Of a stretch of 64,000 bases of DNA, positions 18,159 to 27,298 are shown piece by piece; the stretch's first letter is position 1; each line of letters opens with the position of its first letter. The notes below the pieces were generated by a model. The model had not been told where the DNA came from. It ran no database searches and saw only the letters and a list, made by a program, of their open reading frames with translations. The DNA is from an uncultured Alistipes sp. Lineage in GTDB: Bacteria > Bacteroidota > Bacteroidia > Bacteroidales > UBA932. A program made the translations under genes and the position numbers. The stretch lies in NCBI GenBank assembly GCA_900544175.1, contig UQUN01000007.1:1-64000 (forward strand), read 5' to 3'.

Positions 18159-19349
18159 ATGAATATCAAGGAACTAACATATTATATCCAATCTGCAAAT
18201 ATCAATTTCTTAATTGGTTCAGGAGCTTCACGTCCATATCTTGCGACTTTGGGTTCTATAGAAAAATTACTCACTAGGTTAAATGATGATATGCATTCTC
18301 ATCCTGAGCCTAAATATAAAATTGCAGAAGCATCTATATACAAAGCATTTTATGATTCTGTTATTGCACCCAATAGATTTTTCGGATACGGATCTGATTA
18401 TTGTGAAACGAAAAGCAATTATCAAAACTATCTGATTACATGGAATAACTTATTAAACAAAAGACATTCTCGCATTCTCAATAAACAATTAAATATATTT
18501 ACGACAAACATCGATTTAATGATTGAAGATGCTGCAAGTGGATTGGGTATAGAGTTGAATGATGGTTTTAGAGGAAGTATTGATCCAATCTATGACGAAG
18601 CCAATTTTATGAAATCTATAATGCAGACAAGTATACATTTTCAGCATACTTCTGAAGTCCCAGTATTTAATTTGCTTAAAATACATGGTTCTATCAATTG
18701 GAGTGATCGGGATAATCATATAGTGCATGAACGTTTTTGGTACTGTTATGTAGATGATGAAATAAAAAAATTGGGAGATGATAAATTTGTCAATCTGTTT
18801 ATTGAGTCGGAAAAAAGAAAAACAGAAAAAACATATGAACAAATTATAGAAGATGCAGAAGGACTTGAATTATCATATGATGCTTCCGAATATGATAATT
18901 TCATCACTGCGTATAAAAAATTTATAATAATCAATCCGACAAAAAGAAAATTTGCAGAAACGGTACTTGATTATCATTTCTACGAATTAATGCGATTATA
19001 TTCCAATGCGTTGGAAAAAGAGAATTCAGTCCTTTTTGTTGTAGGCTTTTCATTTGCTGATGAACATATTGCAACACTTACAAGACGTTCGGCAGAAAAT
19101 AATCCAACTTTAAAAGTGATTATTTTTGCGTATTGTGATGAAGAAGAGAAGTCATTAAAAAAGAATATAGGCATTGATTCTACTTGTGTCAATAACAATA
19201 TTCTTATCATTACGCCAACCAAAATGAGAGAATTGAATGTGGATGATGACTATAATGACATAGTCTGTGATATTGAGCATTTAGATATGAACGCAATTAA
19301 TAAGATTTTCGAATATATCAATAAAACAATCCACGCAAGTTATGAATAA
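18159..19349 (+). CDS. SIR2-domain protein of a SIR2-HerA defence pair
   Basis: This 396-aa protein has SIR2-type NAD-binding motifs: FLIGSGAS (about residues 18-25), FTTNIDLM (near 115) and KIHGSINW with the catalytic His (near 177). A later VVGFSFADEHI block is typical of SIR2-like defence proteins. Characterised SIR2-HerA pairs sense phage infection, deplete NAD and degrade DNA as an abortive defence. It overlaps the HerA start by 8 bp. The DNA is much more AT-rich than the surrounding backbone, which points to horizontal acquisition. It follows hsdR by 21 bp. Confidence 0.85.
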   Translation: MNIKELTYYIQSANINFLIGSGASRPYLATLGSIEKLLTRLNDDMHSHPEPKYKIAEASIYKAFYDSVIAPNRFFGYGSDYCETKSNYQNYLITWNNLLNKRHSRILNKQLNIFTTNIDLMIEDAASGLGIELNDGFRGSIDPIYDEANFMKSIMQTSIHFQHTSEVPVFNLLKIHGSINWSDRDNHIVHERFWYCYVDDEIKKLGDDKFVNLFIESEKRKTEKTYEQIIEDAEGLELSYDASEYDNFITAYKKFIIINPTKRKFAETVLDYHFYELMRLYSNALEKENSVLFVVGFSFADEHIATLTRRSAENNPTLKVIIFAYCDEEEKSLKKNIGIDSTCVNNNILIITPTKMRELNVDDDYNDIVCDIEHLDMNAINKIFEYINKTIHASYE

Positions 19350-21209
19350 CAAACATATAGGGATACATAACTCAGTATTTAGAGTTGGAGTAGTATATTC
19401 TGTAAATGGGCGTGAGGTCAAGATTCGTGTAGATCACAATAAAAATTCTTCCCATCTGATTTACAAAGGAACACTGATAAAAAATGTTTCTGTAGGAAGC
19501 TATGTAAAAATTCTCAAAGGCTACACTCCGATTATTGGAAAAGTAGAATCAGAATATATTGATGAGAGTAAACAGGAAGATAAAGTATTGATTTCAGCGG
19601 AAGATTCCATAAATAGGATATTGATTGTCAAGTTAATTGGCTTTATTGACAACCAAATTTTCCGTCGTGGAGTTAATGAATTGCCATTAATAGACAACGA
19701 ATGCCATCTTTTAACAAATGAAGAATTTAATCTTATTCATACATTCGCTGGCTCCGGCAAAGAAACTATTGAGGTAGGTCATCTTGCAAATGATTCACTT
19801 GTTCCTGTAAATCTTGGAATTGGGAAACTTTTTTCCAGTCATATCGGAATATTCGGCAATACAGGCTCAGGCAAGTCATATACATTGGCTAAAATTTATA
19901 GACAGCTTTTTACTCATTATTCTGGAAATAGCGCATTTAAAGAGAATGCTCAATTTTTATTTTTTGATTTTAATGGAGAGTATTCTTCCCATAATAGTAT
20001 TATCTCGGATTCTGACAAAAAAGTATATAAATTGAACACAAGAAAAGATAATGGAGATAAAATCCCTTTAGCAGATGATGATTTCTTGGATATTAATCTA
20101 TTGAGTATATTCTCTAATGCAACCGAAAAGACGCAACGACCTTTCATTTCGAGAAGTATTGATTTGTATAAGAAGATTGATAAGGACGAAAACAAATTTC
20201 GGAATTTTTTGAAAAAGCAAATCAAGGATATATTGATAATGTCTGATAAGGTCAAAAGTGAATTACTCCTTGATTATGTGGCAGAGATACTTCCTCCCAA
20301 ATACGATGATGATGGGGTAAATATTGGATTAAAAACGGATTTTCATTATCACAACAATAGTAGTTGTTATTTTTTTATGATTCAAATAACCAATTTATCA
20401 ATTTGCAAGACCATCCGGATCAAATAGAAACGCGAAGTATATACATGCATGTAGATCAATTTGGGTTTACAGAAAGTTTTATTCATAACTTTATATGTAT
20501 AATGTATATGCGAATGATATATGATGTGTTAGCAAACAGAGCATTAAATGAACACATTGCTCCTGCAATTCATAAACTTCGTCAATCAGAATCAGACATT
20601 TCTCGCATATTTAATTCTTCAAAAGACATGGGTGATTTTTGGGGCGATTCTAATGTTGTAATTATTGATTTAAGCGATGTAAATACTGACACAAAGAAAC
20701 GTATTCCATTATTGTTGACTAATAAACTATATAATGAACATAAAAAAGCGGGGAAGGCTCAAAAATATTTAAATTTAATAGTAGATGAAGCGCATAATAT
20801 ATTGTCTTATCAATCAACACGTGAAAGTGAAGAGTGGAAAGATTATAGACTAGAGGTTTTTGAAGAGATTATTAAAGAGGGTCGAAAATTCGGAGTATTC
20901 ATGACTATTGCCAGCCAACGTCCGTCGGATATTTCTTCTACCATAATATCGCAATTGCATAATTATTTTATACATCGGCTTGTTAATGAAAAGGACATAC
21001 AACAAGTGAACAATACAATTTCATATCTAGATAAAGTTTCAGTTGAATCATTGCCGATTTTATCAACTGGGGTTTGTGTAATTGCAGGTCAACTTGCTGA
21101 AATGCCACTTGTTGTACAAATAGGCAAGATAGAAGCCGGATTTCGTCCAGCAAATGAAACAATTGATATAGAGAACATATGGAAAGGCAAAGAGGCTGCA
21201 TCAATATAG
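19342..21209 (+). CDS. HerA-like ATPase, interrupted by a one-base frameshift
   Basis: This is a hexameric FtsK/HerA-superfamily ATPase, partner of the upstream SIR2 protein. The N-terminal HAS-barrel-like region (GSYVKILKGYTPIIGKVES) leads to Walker A FGNTGSGKS (near residue 175). Walker B (NLIVDEAHNIL) and the TIASQRPSD segment lie in the second half. The two halves are in different frames: the first stops at 20427 and the second is open from 20364. A -1 shift in the T7 run at 20370-20376 restores one 622-aa protein reading CYFFYDSNNQ. The run sits as T TTT TTT in the zero frame, the canonical -1 slippery form, so recoding is possible beside mutation or assembly error. Confidence 0.85.
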
Positions 21210-21235
21210 AATAGTTTGCGACAGCCTCTTTGCTG

Positions 21236-22282
21236 TTATTTACTTCGTTTTGACCTGTTTTTCTGTTCACTCCACGGAAGGTCGGAAGACGAACTGCCAG
21301 CACCAGTGCCGACATGGGGCTGTGCCGGACCTCCGGCTGCAAGGGTAAACGCAGCACCCAATAGTTCCGCCTGCTTACCGCTTACCTGCTCCTGCGGTTC
21401 GAACACAGCATTGACAAACTCCTCGTCCGTGGTCTGACCGTTGAAATGTCTTTGGGCCACATCATAGTCTATTTGGAACTTGGTGTCCTCAAAAAGCTCA
21501 TCACCGACCCGTGTCCAGATGTGAAGCGACGGATTCCGATAGTTTGAGACATTGATACGTACAAGCTCGGCACCGGACGAGAGGCTGTAACGTTGGGGAT
21601 TGGCCTTGCGGTCAAGCAAACTTATCTGCTTCCTCTGTCTATCTATGATTGCATCCTTCTCCTTGAACTGCCGTTCTGCCGCTTCCGCCTGATGAATGGC
21701 TTTGTCTATTTCTTTTTGATAGCCGTTTCGCAGTTTTCCGATTTCTGATTTATGTTGTTCCTGCAACCGTACCTTTTCTGCCTGAAGTTCCTCAATCTGT
21801 TTATTGAGTTCGGCAATCAGCCTGTCCTTGTCTGCCAGTTCCTTCTTTGTCTTGGCAAGGTCTCCCTTGCCGAACCACGCGAGGATAGTGTTCCTTCCTT
21901 CTTGCGCCTTCTCCACATCGGCCTGTAACTTGGCTATATCCTCTTCATACTGGATTAACTGCTGCCTGTAATATTCCGAGTTTGTCTGATGCTTGGCGGT
22001 AGAGCCGACAATTCCACGCTGCAACCCGAACGGTTTCATGGCCTTGGCATAGCTGTTCTGATATTCATGAAGCTTGGTGCACCGCATCACATCGTCCGCT
22101 GACAGTCGTGGACCGGACTTCGTCTCATATTTCTTCTCGCCCTCCCGCTTCCTGCGGACGCGCTCCCCGATTACAATGGGAACGATGGTGGCGTGCAGGT
22201 GGGGAGTCTTCTCGTCCATGTGCAGTACGCACGATACAAGGTTCTCTTCGCCGAAGGTGATCATCCGGGCCGCGTGGAGCAT
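21236..22282 (-). pseudogene. N-terminally truncated MobV-type relaxase
   Basis: This is the C-terminal part of a Pre/Mob (MobV) plasmid mobilisation protein, which nicks oriT to start conjugal transfer. The family His motif is present (LHMDEKTPHLHATIVP), followed by a long coiled coil (about residues 115-230) and a low-complexity tail. The roughly 100 residues that normally precede the motif are absent, and a stop codon lies two codons before the first ATG. It is therefore a remnant. It marks the right edge of the accessory island and converges on the herA gene. Confidence 0.75.
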
Positions 22283-22289
22283 AACCTGC

Positions 22290-22424
22290 TACAATCCCCG
22301 GCGCACGGCCATCTCGCGGACCATTGCGGAAGAGATTCACCGCGCCGTAGAGCCGGACAAGGAGAACCTGTCAGCCGCGGAACTGAAAGAGAAAGGCATC
22401 GGTATAGAAGACTACCGATACTGA
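22290..22424 (+). pseudogene. C-terminal remnant of an unidentified gene at the island edge
   Basis: A plus-strand frame ending at TGA 22422-22424 encodes about 44 residues of protein-like sequence (ISRTIAEEIHRAVEP, then LSAAELKEKGIGIEDYRY). It has backbone-like codon use and sits directly against the truncated relaxase. The upstream part of this frame is only the antisense of the relaxase. The likely explanation is that an insertion or deletion replaced the front of a resident gene. I do not recognise the family. Confidence 0.4.
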
Positions 22425-22431
22425 TCAATAC

Positions 22432-22902
22432 TCATATACACCGGGACGTGCCTGCAAAATTCTGCACAGCGGCAGCCGCAGCCACGGCCAGCTGGTCACA
22501 ACGGTTGTTCATCGGATTGTCGGCATGACCCTTCACCCAGACGAAACGTACCCGATGACGGCGGTATACCTCCAAAAAGCGAATCCACAGATCTGCGTTG
22601 AGCCGTTTCTCGAACCGTTTACGTTCCCAGCCGAAGACCCAGCCCTTGTTGACAGAATCCACCACGTACCTGGAGTCGCTGTACAGGATTATCTCCGCAT
22701 TCGGGCGCTTGACGGCCTCCAGTCCGACAATGACCGCCGTAAGCTCCATTCGGTTGTTGGTCGTCTCCGGAAAACCTTCCGAGAGTTCCTTGTAATGCTC
22801 TCCGCAACGCAATATGACTCCGTAGCCGCCCGGACCGGGATTGCCCCTTGACGAGCCGTCTGTATAAATCTCTATAGGAAGAAGTCTGCGTTCTCCGGAC
22901 AT
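22432..22902 (-). CDS. rnhA: ribonuclease HI
   Basis: This 156-aa enzyme degrades the RNA strand of RNA-DNA hybrids. The four acidic catalytic residues are visible in order: IYTDGSSRGNPGPGGYG (Asp15), NNRMELTAV (Glu), YSDSRYVVDS (Asp) and NNRCDQLA (Asp), plus the GWVFGW and VKGHADN segments. It lies 6 bp downstream of pdxA on the same strand, so the two are probably co-transcribed. The last 12 residues after the conserved core are alanine-rich and not typical, but the fold is complete. Confidence 0.96.
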   Translation of the reverse strand: MSGERRLLPIEIYTDGSSRGNPGPGGYGVILRCGEHYKELSEGFPETTNNRMELTAVIVGLEAVKRPNAEIILYSDSRYVVDSVNKGWVFGWERKRFEKRLNADLWIRFLEVYRRHRVRFVWVKGHADNPMNNRCDQLAVAAAAAVQNFAGTSRCI

Positions 22903-22908
22903 GACATG

Positions 22909-23979
22909 CTATACTGGCCCGTGAACACTGCTGCCTGTACCAGAATCCGTGCGCATGGCGTTCTCACGCATACTCTCATAGTTCCAGCGGTTGCGTACAA
23001 TATCTATCGCAGAATAGATTGCCGACTTCATGGGCATCGGATTGGCCATCCCCTTGCCGGCAAGCTCATATGCTGTACCGTGGTCGGGCGATGTCCTCAC
23101 GACAGGAAGTCCGGCAGTGAAATTGACACCTGTATCGAAAGCGAGTGCCTTGAAAGGAATCAGTCCCTGATCATGATACATAGCCAGCACCGCATCGAAA
23201 TTGTACTGCTGGTGAGTACTGAAGAATCCGTCCGGAGAGTAGGCTCCGAATGCCAGTATATTCTCTTCGTTTGCCGCAACGATTGCAGGATTTATGATAT
23301 CCTGTTCCTCATTGCCGAGCAGGCCGCCGTCCCCTGAGTGGGGATTAAGTCCCAGGACTGCAATCTTAGGACGGATAATGCCGAAATCCTTTTTCAGGGA
23401 CTCGTTCATCAGACGGAGCTTGCTTAATATCCTGTCTATCGTCATTGCCCCGGGCACTTTCGAAAGAGGAAGGTGATTGGTCACCACTCCTACCCTCATC
23501 TTGTCGGTTATCAGGAACATCAGACCGTCTCCAGCTCCGAACTCATTTACCAGATACTCAGTATGTCCTGTAAATCCAGGAAAATGCAGGGCAACGGCCT
23601 TCTTATTGAGGGGAGCCGTAACCATAGCATCCAGATCTCCATTCTTCAGGTCCTTTACCGCCTCCTTGAGAGCTATTAGAGACGCATTGGCCCCTTCAGG
23701 GGTCGGCTGTCCCGGATCAATCCTGAAGTTGTCGGGTACACAGTTGATTATATTGACACGTTTCGGATGATAGTCCTTTGCTGTATTGATAACGTTGGTA
23801 TTGAGATTCTCCACATCAGCCAACTGCTTTTTATAGAAGCCGAATGCCCTGGAGGACCCGTATACTATAGGGATGCACAGCTCAAGCATGCGGGCATCAG
23901 TAAGAGACTTTATTATAACCTCATACCCTACGCCGTTGGTGTCACCCTGGGTTATTCCTATTATTATTTTCCTGTTCAT
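22909..23979 (-). CDS. pdxA: 4-hydroxythreonine-4-phosphate dehydrogenase
   Basis: PdxA oxidises 4-phosphooxy-L-threonine in the DXP-dependent pyridoxal phosphate pathway. The 356-aa protein contains the metal-binding His segments GFTGHTEYL and AMYHDQGLIPFK, the GLNPHSGDGG motif, and the N-terminal ITQGDTNGVGYEVI. The start is supported by the short divergent spacer to recG. It overlaps no neighbour and leads an apparent pdxA-rnhA unit. Confidence 0.96.
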   Translation of the reverse strand: MNRKIIIGITQGDTNGVGYEVIIKSLTDARMLELCIPIVYGSSRAFGFYKKQLADVENLNTNVINTAKDYHPKRVNIINCVPDNFRIDPGQPTPEGANASLIALKEAVKDLKNGDLDAMVTAPLNKKAVALHFPGFTGHTEYLVNEFGAGDGLMFLITDKMRVGVVTNHLPLSKVPGAMTIDRILSKLRLMNESLKKDFGIIRPKIAVLGLNPHSGDGGLLGNEEQDIINPAIVAANEENILAFGAYSPDGFFSTHQQYNFDAVLAMYHDQGLIPFKALAFDTGVNFTAGLPVVRTSPDHGTAYELAGKGMANPMPMKSAIYSAIDIVRNRWNYESMRENAMRTDSGTGSSVHGPV

Positions 23980-24026
23980 GATGACAAAAATTTGGGTTAC
24001 TTGTTTATCATGGTTGCAAAATTACT

Positions 24027-24034
24027 TATTTTTG
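24027..24034 (+). promoter_or_regulatory. -7 box for recG
   Basis: TATTTTTG (TAnnTTTG class) ends only 4 bp before the recG ATG at 24039, so the transcript would be leaderless or nearly so. A TTG lies 23 bp upstream, somewhat longer than the usual 19-21 bp. Confidence 0.4.
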
Positions 24035-24038
24035 CCGT

Positions 24039-26153
24039 ATGTCCTACATTCTTGACAGGGAAATACAATATCTGCCGGGTATCGGAGAAAAAAGGGCCGT
24101 GCTTCTGGAAAAGGAACTCGGAATACGTACGTTCGGAGACATGATGTATACCTTTCCACACCGGTACATCGACCGCAGTAAGGTATATTCCATCTGTGAC
24201 ATAGACTCTTCCACAGCCTACATACAGCTTCGCGGAAAGATTATCCGGACATCGGCCGCAGGCGAAGGGAAAGGGCGCCGGTTTATCGCTGTCCTCAAGG
24301 ATGACAGCGGCACCATAGACCTGGTATTCTTCAAAGGCATAAAATGGATCCAGCAGAAAATATCCCCTTCCAAGGAATATATAGTCTTCGGCAGACCCTC
24401 ACAGTTCAACGGGTCATGGAACATGGTCCATCCTGAACTCGATCCCGTAGACGAGAGCGGAACAGCAGCCTGGCCAACCTCCCTAACCGGAATCTACCCG
24501 AGCACCGACAAACTGCGCAACAACGGCATATCGGTAAAAGTGTTCGCAAGACTGCAATATACCCTGCAGCAGAAAACCGCCGGCCAGATAAAGGAGACAC
24601 TGCCCGATGAAGTCATCTCCGCATGGCATCTGCCGTCTCTCGGATTCGCCCTTGCGAACATTCATTTTCCAAAGGACACCAGGACACTGGAAGCCGCCCG
24701 CCACAGACTCAAATTCGAGGAACTGTTCTTCCTACAGCTGTCACTGCTAAGACAAAGGAATGTGAGAATGAGCGGAACATCCGGCATCCTTTTCAAAAAA
24801 GTCGGAGATGCGTTCAACTTCTGCTACAACAGGCTGCCTTACGAGTTGACGGGAGCCCAGAAACGGGTAATCAAGGAAATTCGTCGGGATACGGTCTCAG
24901 GCAGACAGATGAACCGTCTCCTGCAGGGAGATGTAGGAAGCGGCAAGACCATGGTGGCGCTGCTGTCGTCACTTATTGCGGTAGACAACGGTTACCAGGC
25001 CTGCGTGATGGCCCCGACAGAAGTGCTGGCCGTGCAGCATCTCAACAATTTCGTCCGGAACCTGGAAGGCTCGGGAGTCCGGGTCGCCCTGCTCACAGGC
25101 AGCACCAAGGCCAAGGAACGCAGAGAGATAGACACTGGTCTGCGGAATGGAAGCATCAACATCCTCATCGGTACCCATGCGGTCATTGAGGACAGTGTGG
25201 TTTTCGCCCGTCTCGGGTTTGTAGTAATCGACGAGCAGCACAGGTTCGGAGTAGACCAGAGAGCAAGGCTGAGACTCAAGTCCGCAGAACCTCCGCACAT
25301 TCTGGTAATGACAGCCACTCCCATTCCGAGGACTCTTGCCATGACCCTTTACGGAGACCTGGACGTGTCAGTGATAGACGAACTGCCCCCCGGGCGCAAG
25401 CCGGTACAGACCATTCATGTAACGGAAAACAGGCGCTACCAGATGTACGAATTCATAAAAAGCGAGATAAGGAAAGGCAGGCAGGCATTTATCGTTTATC
25501 CCCTGATCAAGGAATCCGAGACACTGGACTACCAGAATCTGGAAGAAGGGTATAATACCGTTGTCAATTACTTCAAGGCTCCGGAGTTCGTCACAGCCGT
25601 AGTGCACGGCCAGCAGAAAAACGAGGACAAGGCATTCGACATGAAGCTGTTCGCTGAAGGAAAAGCCGATATTCTTGTTGCCACATCAGTAATCGAAGTC
25701 GGAGTAGACGTTCCTAATGCATCCGTAATGGTAATCGAGAGCGCCGAACGGTTCGGACTTTCCCAACTGCATCAGCTCCGTGGCAGGGTCGGAAGAGGTG
25801 CCGGAAAGTCCTACTGCATACTTATGACCGGATACAAGCTGAGCGAAGACTCACGCAAGAGAATAGAATTGATGTGCTCCACCAGCGACGGTTTCGAACT
25901 GGCTGAAGCAGACCTGCGCATGAGAGGCCCTGGAGACATGGAGGGTACACGGCAGAGCGGTCTGGCCTTCGACCTGAAGATAGCCGATCTGGGTAAGGAC
26001 TCCCCTGTACTGAGTCAGGCACGTTCAGCCGCCGCCAGAGTGCTGGAAGACGACCCGCTGTTGGAAAATCCATCCAATGCCCTGCTTAGAAACGGTCTGA
26101 ACAGACTAAGACAGGAAAACGGAGATATCATAGACTATTCCACCGTCAGCTGA
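24039..26153 (+). CDS. recG: ATP-dependent DNA helicase RecG
   Basis: RecG regresses stalled replication forks and processes branched DNA. The 704-aa protein starts with the RecG N-terminal segment (YLPGIGEKRAVLLEKELGI) and an OB-fold wedge (about 50-150). The superfamily 2 motor follows: LLQGDVGSGKTMVA (near 300), VVIDEQHRFG, VMTATPIPRTLA, and QLHQLRGRVGRG in the second RecA domain. It is transcribed divergently from pdxA. The family length and motifs are complete. Confidence 0.97.
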   Translation: MSYILDREIQYLPGIGEKRAVLLEKELGIRTFGDMMYTFPHRYIDRSKVYSICDIDSSTAYIQLRGKIIRTSAAGEGKGRRFIAVLKDDSGTIDLVFFKGIKWIQQKISPSKEYIVFGRPSQFNGSWNMVHPELDPVDESGTAAWPTSLTGIYPSTDKLRNNGISVKVFARLQYTLQQKTAGQIKETLPDEVISAWHLPSLGFALANIHFPKDTRTLEAARHRLKFEELFFLQLSLLRQRNVRMSGTSGILFKKVGDAFNFCYNRLPYELTGAQKRVIKEIRRDTVSGRQMNRLLQGDVGSGKTMVALLSSLIAVDNGYQACVMAPTEVLAVQHLNNFVRNLEGSGVRVALLTGSTKAKERREIDTGLRNGSINILIGTHAVIEDSVVFARLGFVVIDEQHRFGVDQRARLRLKSAEPPHILVMTATPIPRTLAMTLYGDLDVSVIDELPPGRKPVQTIHVTENRRYQMYEFIKSEIRKGRQAFIVYPLIKESETLDYQNLEEGYNTVVNYFKAPEFVTAVVHGQQKNEDKAFDMKLFAEGKADILVATSVIEVGVDVPNASVMVIESAERFGLSQLHQLRGRVGRGAGKSYCILMTGYKLSEDSRKRIELMCSTSDGFELAEADLRMRGPGDMEGTRQSGLAFDLKIADLGKDSPVLSQARSAAARVLEDDPLLENPSNALLRNGLNRLRQENGDIIDYSTVS

Positions 26154-26156
26154 TGA

Positions 26157-26187
26157 TTTCAGAGAGACATTATATTTATTATATTTG
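26157..26187 (+). promoter_or_regulatory. promoter for mgsA
   Basis: TATATTTG at 26180-26187 is a perfect -7 box. TTTC at 26157-26160 lies 19 bp upstream as a near-consensus -33 element. The mgsA ATG follows at 26218, giving a leader of about 25 nt. Confidence 0.55.
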
Positions 26188-26217
26188 CAGATATAGAGAC
26201 AAATTCAAACCCATAGC

Positions 26218-26688
26218 ATGAAGATACAGACAATAGCCTTAGTGGCACACGACAACTGCAAGAAAGACCTCATAGAATGGGTCAAGTTCAACCGGGGCAC
26301 CCTGGAAAAATACCGGCTCGTATGCACAGGTACAACCGGACGGCTCGTTCAGGAAGCTCTGGACGGAAACGGCAGGAAAGAACTCAACATCACCCGTCTC
26401 AAATCCGGTCCTCTTGGAGGAGACCAGCAGCTGGGTGCCCTCATCGCCGAAGAGGTCATCGACATGATCGTATTCTTCTGGGACCCCATGCAGCCCCAGC
26501 CCCACGATGTGGACGTAAAGGCCCTGCTCCGCATATCCAACCTCTACAACATCCCCACGGCTTACAACCGAAGCACGGCCGACTTCCTCATATCCTCACC
26601 TCTTTTCAAGGAGGATTACGACAGGAAAGTCCGCGACTACTCCGGCTACCTCAACCGTGAACTGAAGGAAGCCACATCGGGGCAATAG
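26218..26688 (+). CDS. mgsA: methylglyoxal synthase
   Basis: MgsA converts dihydroxyacetone phosphate to methylglyoxal and phosphate, a bypass of lower glycolysis under phosphate limitation. The 156-aa protein shows the family sequence throughout: IALVAHDNCKKDL, TGTTGRLVQEAL, SGPLGGDQQLGALI (with the catalytic Asp) and FFWDPMQPQPHDVDVKALLR. It has its own promoter. The downstream Nudix gene starts 25 bp after its stop and may be co-transcribed. Confidence 0.96.
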   Translation: MKIQTIALVAHDNCKKDLIEWVKFNRGTLEKYRLVCTGTTGRLVQEALDGNGRKELNITRLKSGPLGGDQQLGALIAEEVIDMIVFFWDPMQPQPHDVDVKALLRISNLYNIPTAYNRSTADFLISSPLFKEDYDRKVRDYSGYLNRELKEATSGQ

Positions 26689-26713
26689 TGTCCAAGAAAA
26701 CACACATACTATC

Positions 26714-27286
26714 ATGAATACCGACACGGACAAAAACATGGATGACAAAAGATGGAGTGTGCTCGAGAGCGAGTACCTCTTCCGCCGTCCGTGGCTCACC
26801 GCCCGCCGGGACAAGGTACAGCTGCCCAACGGCAACATCAATCCCGAGTTCTACGTCCTCGAATACCCCGACTGGGTCAATGTCATCGCCGTCACCGAGG
26901 ACGGCCGTTTCATCATCGAGCGGCAGTACCGCCACGGCATCGGCTCCACCGGCTGGGAAATACCGGCAGGAGTCTGCGAGAAAGGCGAGACACCGGAACA
27001 GGCCGCCCGCCGCGAATTGCTGGAAGAGACCGGCTACGGTGACGGCACATGGACTCTCAGCCTTGTATCGGCACCCAATGCCAGCACCAGCAACAACCAC
27101 TGCTACAGCTTCGTAGCCACCGGAGTCCGAAAGATTTCCGATCAGCATCTGGAAGCCACCGAGGACATCTCCGTCCATCTGAAAACCAGAGAAGAAGTAC
27201 TTGAGCTTATGCGCTCAGGCCAGATCCGCCAGGCCACCATGCTCAGTCCTCTTTGGAAATACTTCGCCGAGAAAACAACCTTATAA
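26714..27286 (+). CDS. Nudix hydrolase
   Basis: This 190-aa pyrophosphohydrolase acts on nucleoside-diphosphate-linked compounds. The Nudix box is complete at about residues 88-110 (GVCEKGETPEQAARRE then LLEETGY). The preceding WVNVIAVTEDGRFIIERQYRHG resembles ADP-ribose pyrophosphatase-type members, but the exact substrate cannot be read from the sequence. The first nine residues (MNTDTDKNM) may be dispensable, since a second in-frame ATG (MDDKRWSV) fits equally well. It lies between mgsA and the Sel1-repeat gene with short gaps on both sides. Confidence 0.88.
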   Translation: MNTDTDKNMDDKRWSVLESEYLFRRPWLTARRDKVQLPNGNINPEFYVLEYPDWVNVIAVTEDGRFIIERQYRHGIGSTGWEIPAGVCEKGETPEQAARRELLEETGYGDGTWTLSLVSAPNASTSNNHCYSFVATGVRKISDQHLEATEDISVHLKTREEVLELMRSGQIRQATMLSPLWKYFAEKTTL

Positions 27287-27298
27287 AACCTCAACATC

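Noticed and set aside
20364..21209. Independent ATPase gene starting at 20364
   Set aside because: It starts at a TTG inside the upstream frame and carries only the second half of a HerA ATPase; the halves join in the T7 run.
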